15,318 nucleotides of DNA from an uncultured Thiotrichaceae bacterium. GTDB taxonomy: Bacteria > Pseudomonadota > Gammaproteobacteria > Thiotrichales > Thiotrichaceae. The stretch spans positions 1-15,318 of the forward strand of contig CALHAO010000114.1 of NCBI GenBank assembly GCA_937931765.1, written 5' to 3'. Under the pieces are notes generated by a model. The model worked only from the letters and a program-made list of their open reading frames with translations. It was not told the DNA's origin and searched no databases. The translations under genes were made by a program, and so were the position numbers. Shown piece by piece: positions 1-7,653 of this stretch (positions are counted from its first letter, which is position 1; every line of letters begins with the position of its first letter).

Positions 1-543
1 TGCCTCACTATCCATGTTTGCGGTGGGTTCGTCCAGTAATAAGGCTTGTGGGTTGCGTAAGCGTGCGCGGGCGATAGCTACACGTTGGCACTCACCACCA
101 GACAGGCTTTTAGCATTGGATTCAATAATATCATCCAGACCAGCCCACTCAGCAATTTCTTTAATGTGGGTGCGGCGTTCGTTCTTGTGCATGCGTCGGG
201 GCAGGGCGAAATCCAGGTTGTGCCGGACGGTACCTGAAAACATGAAGGGGTGCTGATGGAGGTACATAATGCGGCTTTGTAGAGTGCTACGGAATTGGCT
301 CCAGCGGTAATTTTGTGTGCCGTTTTGGTTATGGATCTGAATCTGACCGCTGTCGGGTTTTTCTAATCCGGCGAGGATGCGCATCAGGGTGGTTTTTCCT
401 GTGCCATTTTTGCCGGTTAATAATACGCATTCGCTGGTTTCCAGAGTGAGGCTGGTGTTGTCCAGAATCTGGCGTTTGCCGAAGCGTTTGTTTAGGTCGC
501 TGAAGGCTATGGTTGTTTGGGGCATTGGGCGAGTGTCAGGCAT
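1..543 (-). CDS. tupC: Tungstate ABC transporter ATP-binding protein TupC (3' part off the left edge)
   Basis: This is the nucleotide-binding subunit that would power tungstate import at the cytoplasmic face of TupB. The visible part contains Walker A (GKNGTGKTT), the Q-loop region (YLHQHPFMFSGTVRHNLDF), the ABC signature (LSGGECQRVAIARA) and Walker B (ALLLDEPTANMDSE), in normal order. It lacks only the H-loop and C-terminus, which lie beyond base 1. Two in-frame ATGs are possible, at 543 and 525; neither has a clear Shine-Dalgarno sequence. The 525 start gives an N-terminus (MPQTTIAFSDLNKRFG) that fits the family well. The 543 ATG overlaps the stop codon of a tiny upstream reading frame, which could allow translational coupling. 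The TupC assignment rests on the ATPase type and on tupA and tupB lying upstream on the same strand, although about 6.4 kb of foreign-looking genes separate them. A different ABC ATPase is possible but less likely. Confidence 0.72.
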   Translation of the reverse strand, partial: MPDTRPMPQTTIAFSDLNKRFGKRQILDNTSLTLETSECVLLTGKNGTGKTTLMRILAGLEKPDSGQIQIHNQNGTQNYRWSQFRSTLQSRIMYLHQHPFMFSGTVRHNLDFALPRRMHKNERRTHIKEIAEWAGLDDIIESNAKSLSGGECQRVAIARARLRNPQALLLDEPTANMDSEA

Positions 544-571
544 AAATCAGAGTAATATCGTCAAGTAGCAT
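536..571 (-). pseudogene. Probable remnant of a VapC/PIN-domain toxin gene (11 codons)
   Basis: Six bases after the antitoxin stop codon an ATG opens an 11-codon frame encoding MLLDDITLIYA, closed by TGA. The peptide resembles the first beta-strand of PIN-domain toxins, which typically reads like LLDTNILIYA with the first catalytic aspartate at the fourth position. The position, immediately behind a VapB-like antitoxin, is where vapC is expected. The rest of the toxin is absent and tupC begins at this point. I infer that the toxin was deleted and the junction fused to tupC. The frame is too short to exclude a chance resemblance or a short leader peptide coupled to tupC. Confidence 0.4.
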
Positions 572-577
572 GTGTGC

Positions 578-856
578 TTAAGCCTCTCTGCCGGGCAAAG
601 GTCGGTCTTTGCGAATTTCGCGTTGCCATGCAACCGGATCTTTAATGTCGGAAAATGCACCGGATTTTTGTAATGAACGTAGTGCAGATTTTATCGCAGC
701 AACGCGCTCTTCTTCGGCCTTCTTAGTTTCGGATTGGCGGATCTTTCGTTTAATGTTCAGGTGGCTGACAAAGTCCAGTACTTGGTCAACATCATCTGGA
801 TGCAGTTGATCTATGGCCTCATGTAATAAAGCCTGTGCATTTGTTTGTTCCATCAT
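578..856 (-). CDS. Small VapB-like antitoxin (toxin partner apparently lost)
   Basis: A 92-residue, highly charged protein. The N-terminal part (about residues 10-35, with HPDDVDQVLDFVSHL) resembles the short helical segment of DUF2281/VapB-like antitoxins. A basic and acidic helical middle follows, then a C-terminal tail (DPVAWQREIRKDRPLPGRE) of the kind found in antitoxins encoded just upstream of PIN-domain toxins. The C-terminal segment of such antitoxins normally binds and neutralises the toxin. The start is supported by a GGAG sequence about 7 bases upstream. The gene begins 44 bases after the WD40 protein's stop codon and may have its own promoter there. No full toxin follows, only an 11-codon PIN-like fragment, so it looks like an orphan. 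Family assignment is from motif memory and is moderate. Confidence 0.65.
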   Translation of the reverse strand: MMEQTNAQALLHEAIDQLHPDDVDQVLDFVSHLNIKRKIRQSETKKAEEERVAAIKSALRSLQKSGAFSDIKDPVAWQREIRKDRPLPGREA

Positions 857-882
857 TAATGCTCCGATTTTGCTGTGTCCTT

Positions 883-905
883 ATTGTAGCGGTCTAACCA
901 TTATA
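883..905 (-). promoter_or_regulatory. Candidate promoter for the antitoxin gene
   Basis: On the minus strand a perfect -10 consensus TATAAT lies at 905-900, overlapping the stop codon of the WD40 gene and about 44 bases before the antitoxin ATG. A second -10-like TACAAT lies at 888-883. The -35 for the first is weak (TTTAGG at 17-base spacing). Toxin-antitoxin genes usually carry their own autoregulated promoter, which fits, but the region is AT-rich and the match could be chance. Confidence 0.3.
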
Positions 906-3900
906 ATTGATCTTTGTCTCTACCTAAAGAACGTAGCTCCGCCCGCAGACGAATATCCGGTTCATCTTCCTGTAGCTGACGTTTAAACAGCGGTACACGG
1001 AAATGATAATGTTTTTTCTCCTGCTTTTTCGCTTCGCCAAGAACAAACCCCAGCTTCAGTCGGTCAAGACTGCGCTGCAATTCATTAGCATCCGGGGTAA
1101 ATCCTTTATTTTCCAGAAATGCCAGTAGCTCACCATAGCTGAACTCTTCGAGTTGAATCCCGGCATACACCACAATACGATCCAGTTGCTGAGTTTGTTT
1201 GTCTGCTTCTGAACTGCCCCAGCCCGCCAGTTTTCCGGCGACTTCATCACTGTCTAATGCACGTTGCACATCACCCGCTGTGATTTCATGCTGGCCGTTG
1301 GGCAGATCGTTAATAATTTCGTGGCAAGCGGTGGCAATCAGATTGGCTCTTTGCCCGGTTTCATGAATCAGGGTCTGAATCAGTGCTGGTGAAGCGTAAT
1401 GGAGGTTCATCATTGCCATTGGTATTGAGGCCAGATTAGCGCAGGCTTCTTCTTCCAGTTCTCCAAGGTGCAGAATTTCCCCAAAGTTTTTCAGCGGAGA
1501 CTGGTAATCCAGTGTGGCGTAATCATAGAGTTGCCAAAAGCCTGCGAGGACAAAGGTACACTGACCGGTTTCACTCAGGCTGCGTAGCTCTTTCAGGATG
1601 GTGTAATTATTATCACGTTCCGCCCGGATAAAGTCGTCGGCTTCATCAATCAGAAAAACATAGCGTTGTTCAGTCATGCGCTGGCGTAGTTCGGTCAGCA
1701 GTTCACTGAGTGCGGTGTGTTCTGAGAGGTGCAATACGTCGCTGAGATCCCGCTGGAGTGTTTCACCTTTCAGTACCAGATAGTGGCATTGAACATCACG
1801 CTGTTTGTCGTAACGGCGTTTCAGGGCTTTAAGCAGGCTGGATTTTCCTAATTGACGACCGCCAACCAACAGGTAATTCGCCGGAGCGCGATTCATAATG
1901 CGGGTGATCAGATTACGTCGCCCGAAGAATACGGTTTCTCTGTCTACACCGCCACCGAGTTGGTAGGGGGAGATCTGGTCGAGGCTCACTTGTTCAGCAA
2001 TGATTTTCGCCAGCACAGCTTGTGGTCTTTCTGATAGCAATAGTTGGGTCAGGTTGCGTGAAGTGAGTGTTACCAGATTATTACTGTAATCCTCACTGAT
2101 GCGTAATAAGCGGGTGCTGTAGTGGCTATTCTCACTCAGTAATAAACACAACGGGCGTTCCAGATGGGGAACATGTTTCATGTGTTGCCGCAGTGTATTG
2201 GGTATGTCTTCTATCGGGGTGGTGGCATCCGGCTGAAATAATAATAAGTCATCCACATCGAGCGGAAAATCATCCGGTAATTGCAGCCAGTGTAGGGCTT
2301 CATTGGGTTGTTCAAGTTGGGCATACAGGCGTTCAGCCAGTATTTTTGCTTTGTCTTTGGCGGTTGCTGTATTGAACGTAATGGCGGTTTCCAGACGTTG
2401 CGGGCTGATGTTTTGTTGTTCCAGTACTTTGCCTAAATGGCCGGTATCGCTTAGTCGGTGTTGGGCTTCTGTCAGGGTTTCCAGCGGTAAGGTCAGTAGT
2501 TGTTCCGGGGTGCTGCTTAGGTCGGTGACCAGAGGGTGGTTGTAGCGTTGATGGCGGCGTATGTACCAGAGCGCAAAGGCTAACAGGCTGAAAATCGCTA
2601 GGGCCAGTAATGCCTGTAAATGGGCTGACATTCCTTTGATTTCCAGTGGCAGGTACCATTGGGTATAGAGTGGTGGTTTCATTGGGCGAATTTCTAGTTG
2701 CAGGCGGTTGCGTTGTTCTTTGTCGATGGTGTCCGGCAGTGTGAAAGCCAGTGCCGTTTCGCTATTTGGGAGGATGGTGTTCAGTGATTGGCGTGGTAGT
2801 TGTAAATTTGGATTTTCAGTGTCAATCAGGTAGAAATCAGCTAGTGGTAAGGGGGCTGAGCCTTGGTTTTTTAGATTGATGTTCAGGGTTTTGTTGCTGC
2901 TGCTGTATTCGCTTGAGGTGGTGACTACATCGGGTGTGTTTAGTTTGACTTTTAGTCCCATTGGGGTGGTTTGTTCGCCGCCGGAGACTTCGATGATTAC
3001 TGGGAGGGTGTATTCGCCTGAGACAGGGGGGATAGGGGAGGTGCTGATGACTCGGGCAGCTAGTTCGATGGTTTCTCCGGGGGGAATGAGTGAAGTACTG
3101 GAATAGATAGCAGTGGTTTGTGGGTAGGTCGGTTGGTATTCTGCTGGGATAATTTGTAGTTCGCCGGTTTTGTTACTGGCCTCAAGTATGTGGGGATGGT
3201 GTATCGGAGTGGTGCCAGTGTTTTGGAGTTGGACTTTAAACAGTGCAGTTTCTCCACTATTTAGTTTAATAGAGTTGGTAGTAAGTGAGTGTTGTAAAAC
3301 ATTTACCGAGCTATTAGGGGTCATCAGATAATTCCAGAACCAGCTAGTATGACTTGCCTTACGTTCTACCAATTCTTCAATGGGTCTATCTTCTTTATCG
3401 TAGCGGGTTGTTTCTTTAATTTTAATAGTGGTAATGCCCTGATCGTGTATTTCACCTTTGCGCAATAGTTGGCCATTGTCTGCCCGTAATACCTTATTGT
3501 TAGCGAATAAGCTGATCCATGATCCGTGTCTCGTTGATAATAGCAGACTACTAGAATGGCTACTGGCATCCCATAGCTTGATGGTACCGTCAGATGATCC
3601 GGAGGCGATTTGCCCTTTCTCGCCAAAGGCCACTGACCAAACGGGGCTTTGCGCTTGAAGAGTTTGTGTGAGTTGTCCAGATTGGACATCCCATAGCTTG
3701 ATGGTGCCGTCAGATAATCCGGAGGCAATTTGCCCTTGGTTGTCAAAGGTTACTGACCAAACGGGGCTTTTAGCCTGAAGGGTTTGTTTGAGTTGTCCAG
3801 ATTTAACATCCCATAGACTGATAGTACCGTCATCTGATCCGGAAGCGATTTGCCCTTGATCGTCAAAGGCTACCGACAAGATGCTGCCTGTTGCCATAAT

Positions 3901-5466
3901 AGTTTGTTTGAGTTGTCCAGATTTAGCGTGCCATATCCGGACGGTGCCTTCACCTGATCCAGAGGCGATGTGTCCCCGGTCGTCAAAGTCCACTGACAAG
4001 ACGATATTTTTCGTTTGAAAAGCTTGTTCTAGCTGCCCAGATTTAACATCCCATAGTCTGATAATTCCGTCAGATGATCCAGAGCCTATGTGTCCTTGGT
4101 CGTCAAAGGCCACCGACCATATGCGGCCTTGTGCCAGAAAAGCTTGCTTGAGCTGTCCAGATTTGACATCCCATAACCTGATAGTGCCATCATCTGATCC
4201 GGAGGCGATATGTCCTTGATTGTCAAATGTTACCGAGTTGACGCTACTTCCTGCTAGGAGGGTTTGTTTGAGTTGCGCAGACTTGCTACCCCATAGGCTG
4301 ACGGTGCCGTCATCTGATCCGGAGGCGATGTGCCCTTGATTGTCAAAGGCCACCGAGCTGATGCTATTTTGTGCTAGGAGAGTTTGTTTGAGCTGTGTAG
4401 ATTTGGCATCCCATAACCTGACAGTGCCGTCATCCGATCCGGAGGCGAGTTGTCCCTGGTTGTCAAAGGCCACCGACCTTATCCAATCAGTATGCGCCAG
4501 AATAGTTTGTTTGAGCAGCCCGGATTTGGCATCCCATAGTTTGACAGTGCCATCGTCTGATCCGGAGACGAGTTGTCCCTGGTTGTCAAAGGCCACTGAC
4601 AAGACGCTACTTTGTGCTCGAAAAGTCTGTTTGAGTTGTCCGGATTCGATGTCCCATAGCCTGATAGTTCCGTCATTTGATCCAGAGGAAATGTGTCCTT
4701 GGTGGTCAAAGGCCACCGAGCTAACACTGCTTTGTGCTAGGAGGGTCTGTTTGAGCTGTCCAGATTTGGCATCCCATAGTTTGACTGTGCCGTCATTTGA
4801 TCCGGAGGCGATTTGTCCTTGGTTGTTAAAGGCCACCGCCCATACAATACCTGTCGTTAGGAAAGTCTGCTTGAGTTGTCCGGATTTGGCATCCCATAGT
4901 TTGACTGTGCCGTCATCTGATCCCGAAACGATGTGTCCCTGATTATCAAAGGCGATCGACCTGACAGGGCTTTGTGCTAGGAGGGTCTGTTTGAGCAGCC
5001 CAGATTTGACACCCCATAGTCTTACAGTGCCGTCATCTGATCCGGAAGCGATGTGCCCTTGGTTGTCAAAGTCCACCGATAATACGCGGCCTTGCACCTG
5101 AAGGGTTTGTTTGAGTTGTCTGGATTTGGTGTTCCATAGCCTGACGGTGCCGTCATCTGATCCGGAGGCGATGTACCCTTGACCGTCAAAGGCCACCGAG
5201 TTGACGCCGCCTTGCGCCTGAATGTTTTGCTTCAGTAAGTCATCTTTATTTTTATAGCCTAATTTGCGCAGTGTGGTTTCGTAGGCCGGTGCTGCGGGAA
5301 TGCGCAATGAGGGGGCGTTGAGGATGGGGCGTGATTTATCCTGGATATTTTCCTGTTTAAAGGTTGCTAAGTTGGTCTGTTGTTTGGGGAATTCGCTGAT
5401 GTTCTCCTCACTGAATGACATTAGGGGAAGCAATAGTAGGAAAAATAAAATGAATTTCATAAACAT
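901..5466 (-). CDS. Transmembrane WD40-repeat / Ig-like / STAND-type ATPase sensor protein
   Basis: A protein of about 1,520 residues. From the ATG at 5466 the order is: a signal sequence (hydrophobic KFILFFLLLLPLM, possible cleavage after SFS); a linker; 14 WD-type repeats (about residues 90-650); Ig-like domains of CARDB/NEW3 style (about 720-940, with LNSGETALFKVQLQNTG); one membrane helix (about 945-970) followed by the basic stop-transfer IRRHQR; a cytoplasmic linker; and a P-loop ATPase with Walker A GGRQLGKSS (about 1205) and Walker B VFLIDEADD (about 1275), ending in a winged-helix-like region. The segment SPYQLGGGVDRETVFFGR before Walker A resembles the entry to bacterial STAND/AAA_16 ATPases. 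The predicted topology puts the propellers in the periplasm and the ATPase in the cytoplasm. The start is chosen because GGGAG precedes it and it lies one base after the TIR gene's stop codon; GTG at 5481 and ATG at 5460 are alternatives. The likely role is ligand sensing and signalling to the TIR partner (inference). Confidence 0.85.
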   Translation of the reverse strand: MFMKFILFFLLLLPLMSFSEENISEFPKQQTNLATFKQENIQDKSRPILNAPSLRIPAAPAYETTLRKLGYKNKDDLLKQNIQAQGGVNSVAFDGQGYIASGSDDGTVRLWNTKSRQLKQTLQVQGRVLSVDFDNQGHIASGSDDGTVRLWGVKSGLLKQTLLAQSPVRSIAFDNQGHIVSGSDDGTVKLWDAKSGQLKQTFLTTGIVWAVAFNNQGQIASGSNDGTVKLWDAKSGQLKQTLLAQSSVSSVAFDHQGHISSGSNDGTIRLWDIESGQLKQTFRAQSSVLSVAFDNQGQLVSGSDDGTVKLWDAKSGLLKQTILAHTDWIRSVAFDNQGQLASGSDDGTVRLWDAKSTQLKQTLLAQNSISSVAFDNQGHIASGSDDGTVSLWGSKSAQLKQTLLAGSSVNSVTFDNQGHIASGSDDGTIRLWDVKSGQLKQAFLAQGRIWSVAFDDQGHIGSGSSDGIIRLWDVKSGQLEQAFQTKNIVLSVDFDDRGHIASGSGEGTVRIWHAKSGQLKQTIMATGSILSVAFDDQGQIASGSDDGTISLWDVKSGQLKQTLQAKSPVWSVTFDNQGQIASGLSDGTIKLWDVQSGQLTQTLQAQSPVWSVAFGEKGQIASGSSDGTIKLWDASSHSSSLLLSTRHGSWISLFANNKVLRADNGQLLRKGEIHDQGITTIKIKETTRYDKEDRPIEELVERKASHTSWFWNYLMTPNSSVNVLQHSLTTNSIKLNSGETALFKVQLQNTGTTPIHHPHILEASNKTGELQIIPAEYQPTYPQTTAIYSSTSLIPPGETIELAARVISTSPIPPVSGEYTLPVIIEVSGGEQTTPMGLKVKLNTPDVVTTSSEYSSSNKTLNINLKNQGSAPLPLADFYLIDTENPNLQLPRQSLNTILPNSETALAFTLPDTIDKEQRNRLQLEIRPMKPPLYTQWYLPLEIKGMSAHLQALLALAIFSLLAFALWYIRRHQRYNHPLVTDLSSTPEQLLTLPLETLTEAQHRLSDTGHLGKVLEQQNISPQRLETAITFNTATAKDKAKILAERLYAQLEQPNEALHWLQLPDDFPLDVDDLLLFQPDATTPIEDIPNTLRQHMKHVPHLERPLCLLLSENSHYSTRLLRISEDYSNNLVTLTSRNLTQLLLSERPQAVLAKIIAEQVSLDQISPYQLGGGVDRETVFFGRRNLITRIMNRAPANYLLVGGRQLGKSSLLKALKRRYDKQRDVQCHYLVLKGETLQRDLSDVLHLSEHTALSELLTELRQRMTEQRYVFLIDEADDFIRAERDNNYTILKELRSLSETGQCTFVLAGFWQLYDYATLDYQSPLKNFGEILHLGELEEEACANLASIPMAMMNLHYASPALIQTLIHETGQRANLIATACHEIINDLPNGQHEITAGDVQRALDSDEVAGKLAGWGSSEADKQTQQLDRIVVYAGIQLEEFSYGELLAFLENKGFTPDANELQRSLDRLKLGFVLGEAKKQEKKHYHFRVPLFKRQLQEDEPDIRLRAELRSLGRDKDQL
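3517..5199 (-). repeat. Array of 14 tandem 120-bp repeats encoding WD-type blades
   Basis: Within the WD40 gene, 14 consecutive units of 40 codons (one has 41) share a core such as SVAFDNQGHIASGSDDGTV followed by RLWDAKSGQLKQTLL. The units are alike at DNA level as well: the antisense text shows the same phrase around 'tcatctgatccggaggcgat' every 120 bases. One unit (the sixth from the N-terminus, ending AHTDWIR) is three bases longer and shifts the phase near 4500. Fourteen blades make two seven-bladed propellers. Such homogeneity points to recent duplication or ongoing recombination among units. Confidence 0.95.
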
Positions 5467-5467
5467 C

Positions 5468-6877
5468 TTACTCCCCCCCACAAGCAGAACAGCCCAGCGT
5501 TAACCGACCACTACGCCGAATTAGCTCACAGCGCCACACCAGCTTACGATCCTGTACTTTCAACAGATTACTCCAGTACAAGCCCCGGATCACCTCATCA
5601 TTCAGCCACGGTAAATACCGTCCCAGCTGCTCCTTCTCTAATAGCTCACAGATATATTCACGCTGGTTGCTATTCTTCAGAAACACACTAAACAGCTGCA
5701 CAATATACGGCGAGGTTTCCAGGCTGTCCTCGCACTCCTGCGGATCAGGAATACCTTCTTCCAGACAATGCTGAATAAGGCGTGGATGCTGTCCGGTTAA
5801 ATCCAGCAGTTTATGCAGCGTGCTATCGTCCAGTGCCAGATCATCAAATTCTTCATTCAGTGTACGCTGTAAATCGTCCAGCCCCATTTCCGGCAGGCGA
5901 ATTTCCTGTGCATGATTCAACAACGACATATCACCCCGCGCATAACGCAATTCCGCCAGTCGTTCACCCCCAACCATAATCAGGCGGAATTGGCGATGGT
6001 ATAACTCGGATAACGAACGGATGATTTTAGCAATCTGATAACGGTATTCCGGATGCGCATTTTCAAAGCGGGTGATTAGCAGAAAATAGTGCTGACTCTG
6101 GCGTATGCGGTCTTCCAGTGCCCGGTTGAAATCCATGCTGTTTTCACAGTCACGCAAACCACAACTACGGGATACATAACGGTAGTAAGCCGCCTCATCA
6201 GCTTCTTCCACCGCAGGCATCGACAGACGAAACACGGCGGCTTCACCATAACTACTTTCCGCCTGGGTCAGTAACTGCTCGCACAGCAAGCCGGTATCAC
6301 GTCCGGTCTGGCTGAGTAATAATAAAGGCTTATTACGCGCCAGTGTTCTGAACACCTTTGTGGAAATATCTTCAGTCTGGGTAATCGTTTCCACCCGCAC
6401 TCGATGCAAATCCTGTGGGATATTCAGCTCACCGGTAAAGTGCTGATTGCCCGGTGGCTGATTATTCAGGCCGGATAATAATTCATGAAATGCACGGCGA
6501 TAACCAGCGTCGCTACTGTCCCGGAAGTCAATCGCCAGAATGTTTTCCAGAAACGGAAAGTCCGGTAACTCACCAAATATCAGCGGTATCAGGTTAAACT
6601 CGGCTTCTTGCCGAACCCGTTCCCGCAATAGATTAAACTCATCATTAACCCAGCCGGAATCGACGGAATCCGTTGTGCCGATCAGAATGGCGGCTTTGGC
6701 TCCGGAAGCGGCTTCATGTAACTGGCGGGCAAAGTCCTGCCCGCGTATAAGTGACCATTTATCCAAGAAAACCGAATAGCCCTGAGCCACCAGATTGTTG
6801 GCCAGTGTTTCTACCCATTTGAAATGGCTGCTGCGGTAACTAATGAAGATGTCGGGAGATTGTGGCGTGTTTTGCAC
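5468..6877 (-). CDS. TIR-domain effector with a degenerate STAND-like ATPase module
   Basis: A 469-residue protein without signal peptide or membrane helix, so probably cytoplasmic. Residues about 8-140 form a TIR domain: DIFISYRSS as the first strand, GYSVFLDKWSLIRGQDF around the BB loop, and SGWVNDEF, in which Glu80 matches the WxxxE position of the catalytic glutamate of NADase TIRs such as SARM1. The rest resembles the ATPase of the next gene: AKIIRSLSE then FRLIMVGGERL aligns with LKELRSLSE then CTFVLAGFWQL, and a TGQ segment and winged-helix-like end also correspond. Here the P-loop is lost (QTGRDTGLL, no Lys) and Walker B is eroded (LLITRFEN). GTG at 6877 is the only plausible start near the TIR fold and lacks a good ribosome binding site. 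The next gene begins one base after its stop, implying a tightly coupled pair. NAD+ cleavage is predicted, not shown. Confidence 0.85.
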   Translation of the reverse strand: MQNTPQSPDIFISYRSSHFKWVETLANNLVAQGYSVFLDKWSLIRGQDFARQLHEAASGAKAAILIGTTDSVDSGWVNDEFNLLRERVRQEAEFNLIPLIFGELPDFPFLENILAIDFRDSSDAGYRRAFHELLSGLNNQPPGNQHFTGELNIPQDLHRVRVETITQTEDISTKVFRTLARNKPLLLLSQTGRDTGLLCEQLLTQAESSYGEAAVFRLSMPAVEEADEAAYYRYVSRSCGLRDCENSMDFNRALEDRIRQSQHYFLLITRFENAHPEYRYQIAKIIRSLSELYHRQFRLIMVGGERLAELRYARGDMSLLNHAQEIRLPEMGLDDLQRTLNEEFDDLALDDSTLHKLLDLTGQHPRLIQHCLEEGIPDPQECEDSLETSPYIVQLFSVFLKNSNQREYICELLEKEQLGRYLPWLNDEVIRGLYWSNLLKVQDRKLVWRCELIRRSGRLTLGCSACGGE

Positions 6878-6907
6878 TGGGGATGGTCTCTGGTCATTCT
6901 TGCCGAA

Positions 6908-6913
6908 AGTATA
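6908..6913 (-). promoter_or_regulatory. Candidate -10 element upstream of the TIR gene
   Basis: In the 66 bases between tupB and the TIR gene the minus strand reads TATACT at 6913-6908, one mismatch from the -10 consensus and about 30 bases before the GTG start. No convincing -35 box is seen at 16-18 bases. It could let the TIR/WD40 pair be transcribed independently of tup transcription; the evidence is weak. Confidence 0.25.
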
Positions 6914-6943
6914 ACCGAAATGATGAGAGCTTACGCATTTGAA

Positions 6944-7645
6944 TCACGGCGCAATATGCCCCCGCCCCTGAAAATAATGTAATGACAGATTAAGGCTAAA
7001 CGACATCACCAGCAATACAATCCCCAGTGCAATCCCTTGGGCAAATTCCCCCTTACTGGTTTCCAAAGCAATCGCCGTCGGTATATTCCGCGTGTAGTTC
7101 AGAATATTCCCCCCCAACATCATCGAAGCGCCCACCTCAGCAATAATACGCCCGAATCCAGCCAGAAACGCAGCCATCAGCCCAAAACGTATTTCAAACA
7201 AAATAGCGAAGAATGAGCGCGTACGGGATGCACCTAACATGCGGGCAGTTTCCCAGGCACGGCGGTCGGAGGCTTGCAGGCTGGAATGACTCATAGCCAC
7301 CAATAACGGAAACACCAACACAATCTGCCCCAGTACCATCGCAGTTTGGGTGAACAATAAACGTAAATCACCCATCGGGCCTTGTCGGGATAGGATGAGG
7401 TACAAGGTCAGGCCAACCACGACAGCGGGCACAGACAGTAATGTCGAAAAGATGGAGATAAGCAGCCGCCGCCCCGGAAAGTGGCCGTAAGCCAGCGCGA
7501 ATGCCAGTAACAGGGCAGGGGGAGCTGAAATAATAATAGCCGTGATCGACACCCGGAATGAAATACCGACTATGCTCCAGAGTCCGGAGTCGCCGCTGAA
7601 CAGAAGTTGCAGAGCGTTTAATGTGTGGCTGCTGAGTGTTTCCAT
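6944..7645 (-). CDS. tupB: Tungstate ABC transporter permease TupB
   Basis: A 233-residue integral membrane subunit of the tungstate importer. Several hydrophobic helices are visible, for example ISFRVSITAIIISAPPALLL, LISIFSTLLSVPAVVVGLTL, MVLGQIVLVFPLLVAM and the C-terminal IALGIVLLVMSFSLNL. The cytoplasmic EAA loop that contacts the ATPase is present as AWETARMLGASRTRSFFAI. Length and motif match TupB/WtpB-type permeases. It follows tupA by 54 bases, with a hairpin in the gap. The expected next gene, tupC, is instead found beyond the TIR/WD40 insertion. The start ATG at 7645 has only a distant GGGAGG (about 20 bases upstream), so translation may be weak or depend on local structure. Confidence 0.88.
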   Translation of the reverse strand: METLSSHTLNALQLLFSGDSGLWSIVGISFRVSITAIIISAPPALLLAFALAYGHFPGRRLLISIFSTLLSVPAVVVGLTLYLILSRQGPMGDLRLLFTQTAMVLGQIVLVFPLLVAMSHSSLQASDRRAWETARMLGASRTRSFFAILFEIRFGLMAAFLAGFGRIIAEVGASMMLGGNILNYTRNIPTAIALETSKGEFAQGIALGIVLLVMSFSLNLSLHYFQGRGHIAP

Positions 7646-7653
7646 ATGGGGCC

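Noticed and set aside
14..568. Plus-strand open frames at the left edge
   Set aside because: The minus strand carries complete ABC-ATPase motifs through this stretch; the plus-strand frames have no recognisable product.
536..571. A frameshift in the tupC N-terminus joining MLLDDITLIYA to the ATPase
   Set aside because: The tupC frame from 525 already contains its own complete first strand and continues uninterrupted into Walker A, so no frameshift is needed.
4340..4942. A 200-codon open frame on the plus strand with internal repeats
   Set aside because: It is the antisense shadow of the 120-bp WD repeats; its periodicity and open frame follow from the coding repeats on the minus strand.
3517..5199. 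Regularly spaced near-identical DNA, suggesting a CRISPR or satellite array
   Set aside because: The period is 120 bases with no repeat/spacer distinction, and all units are in frame inside one long protein-coding gene.
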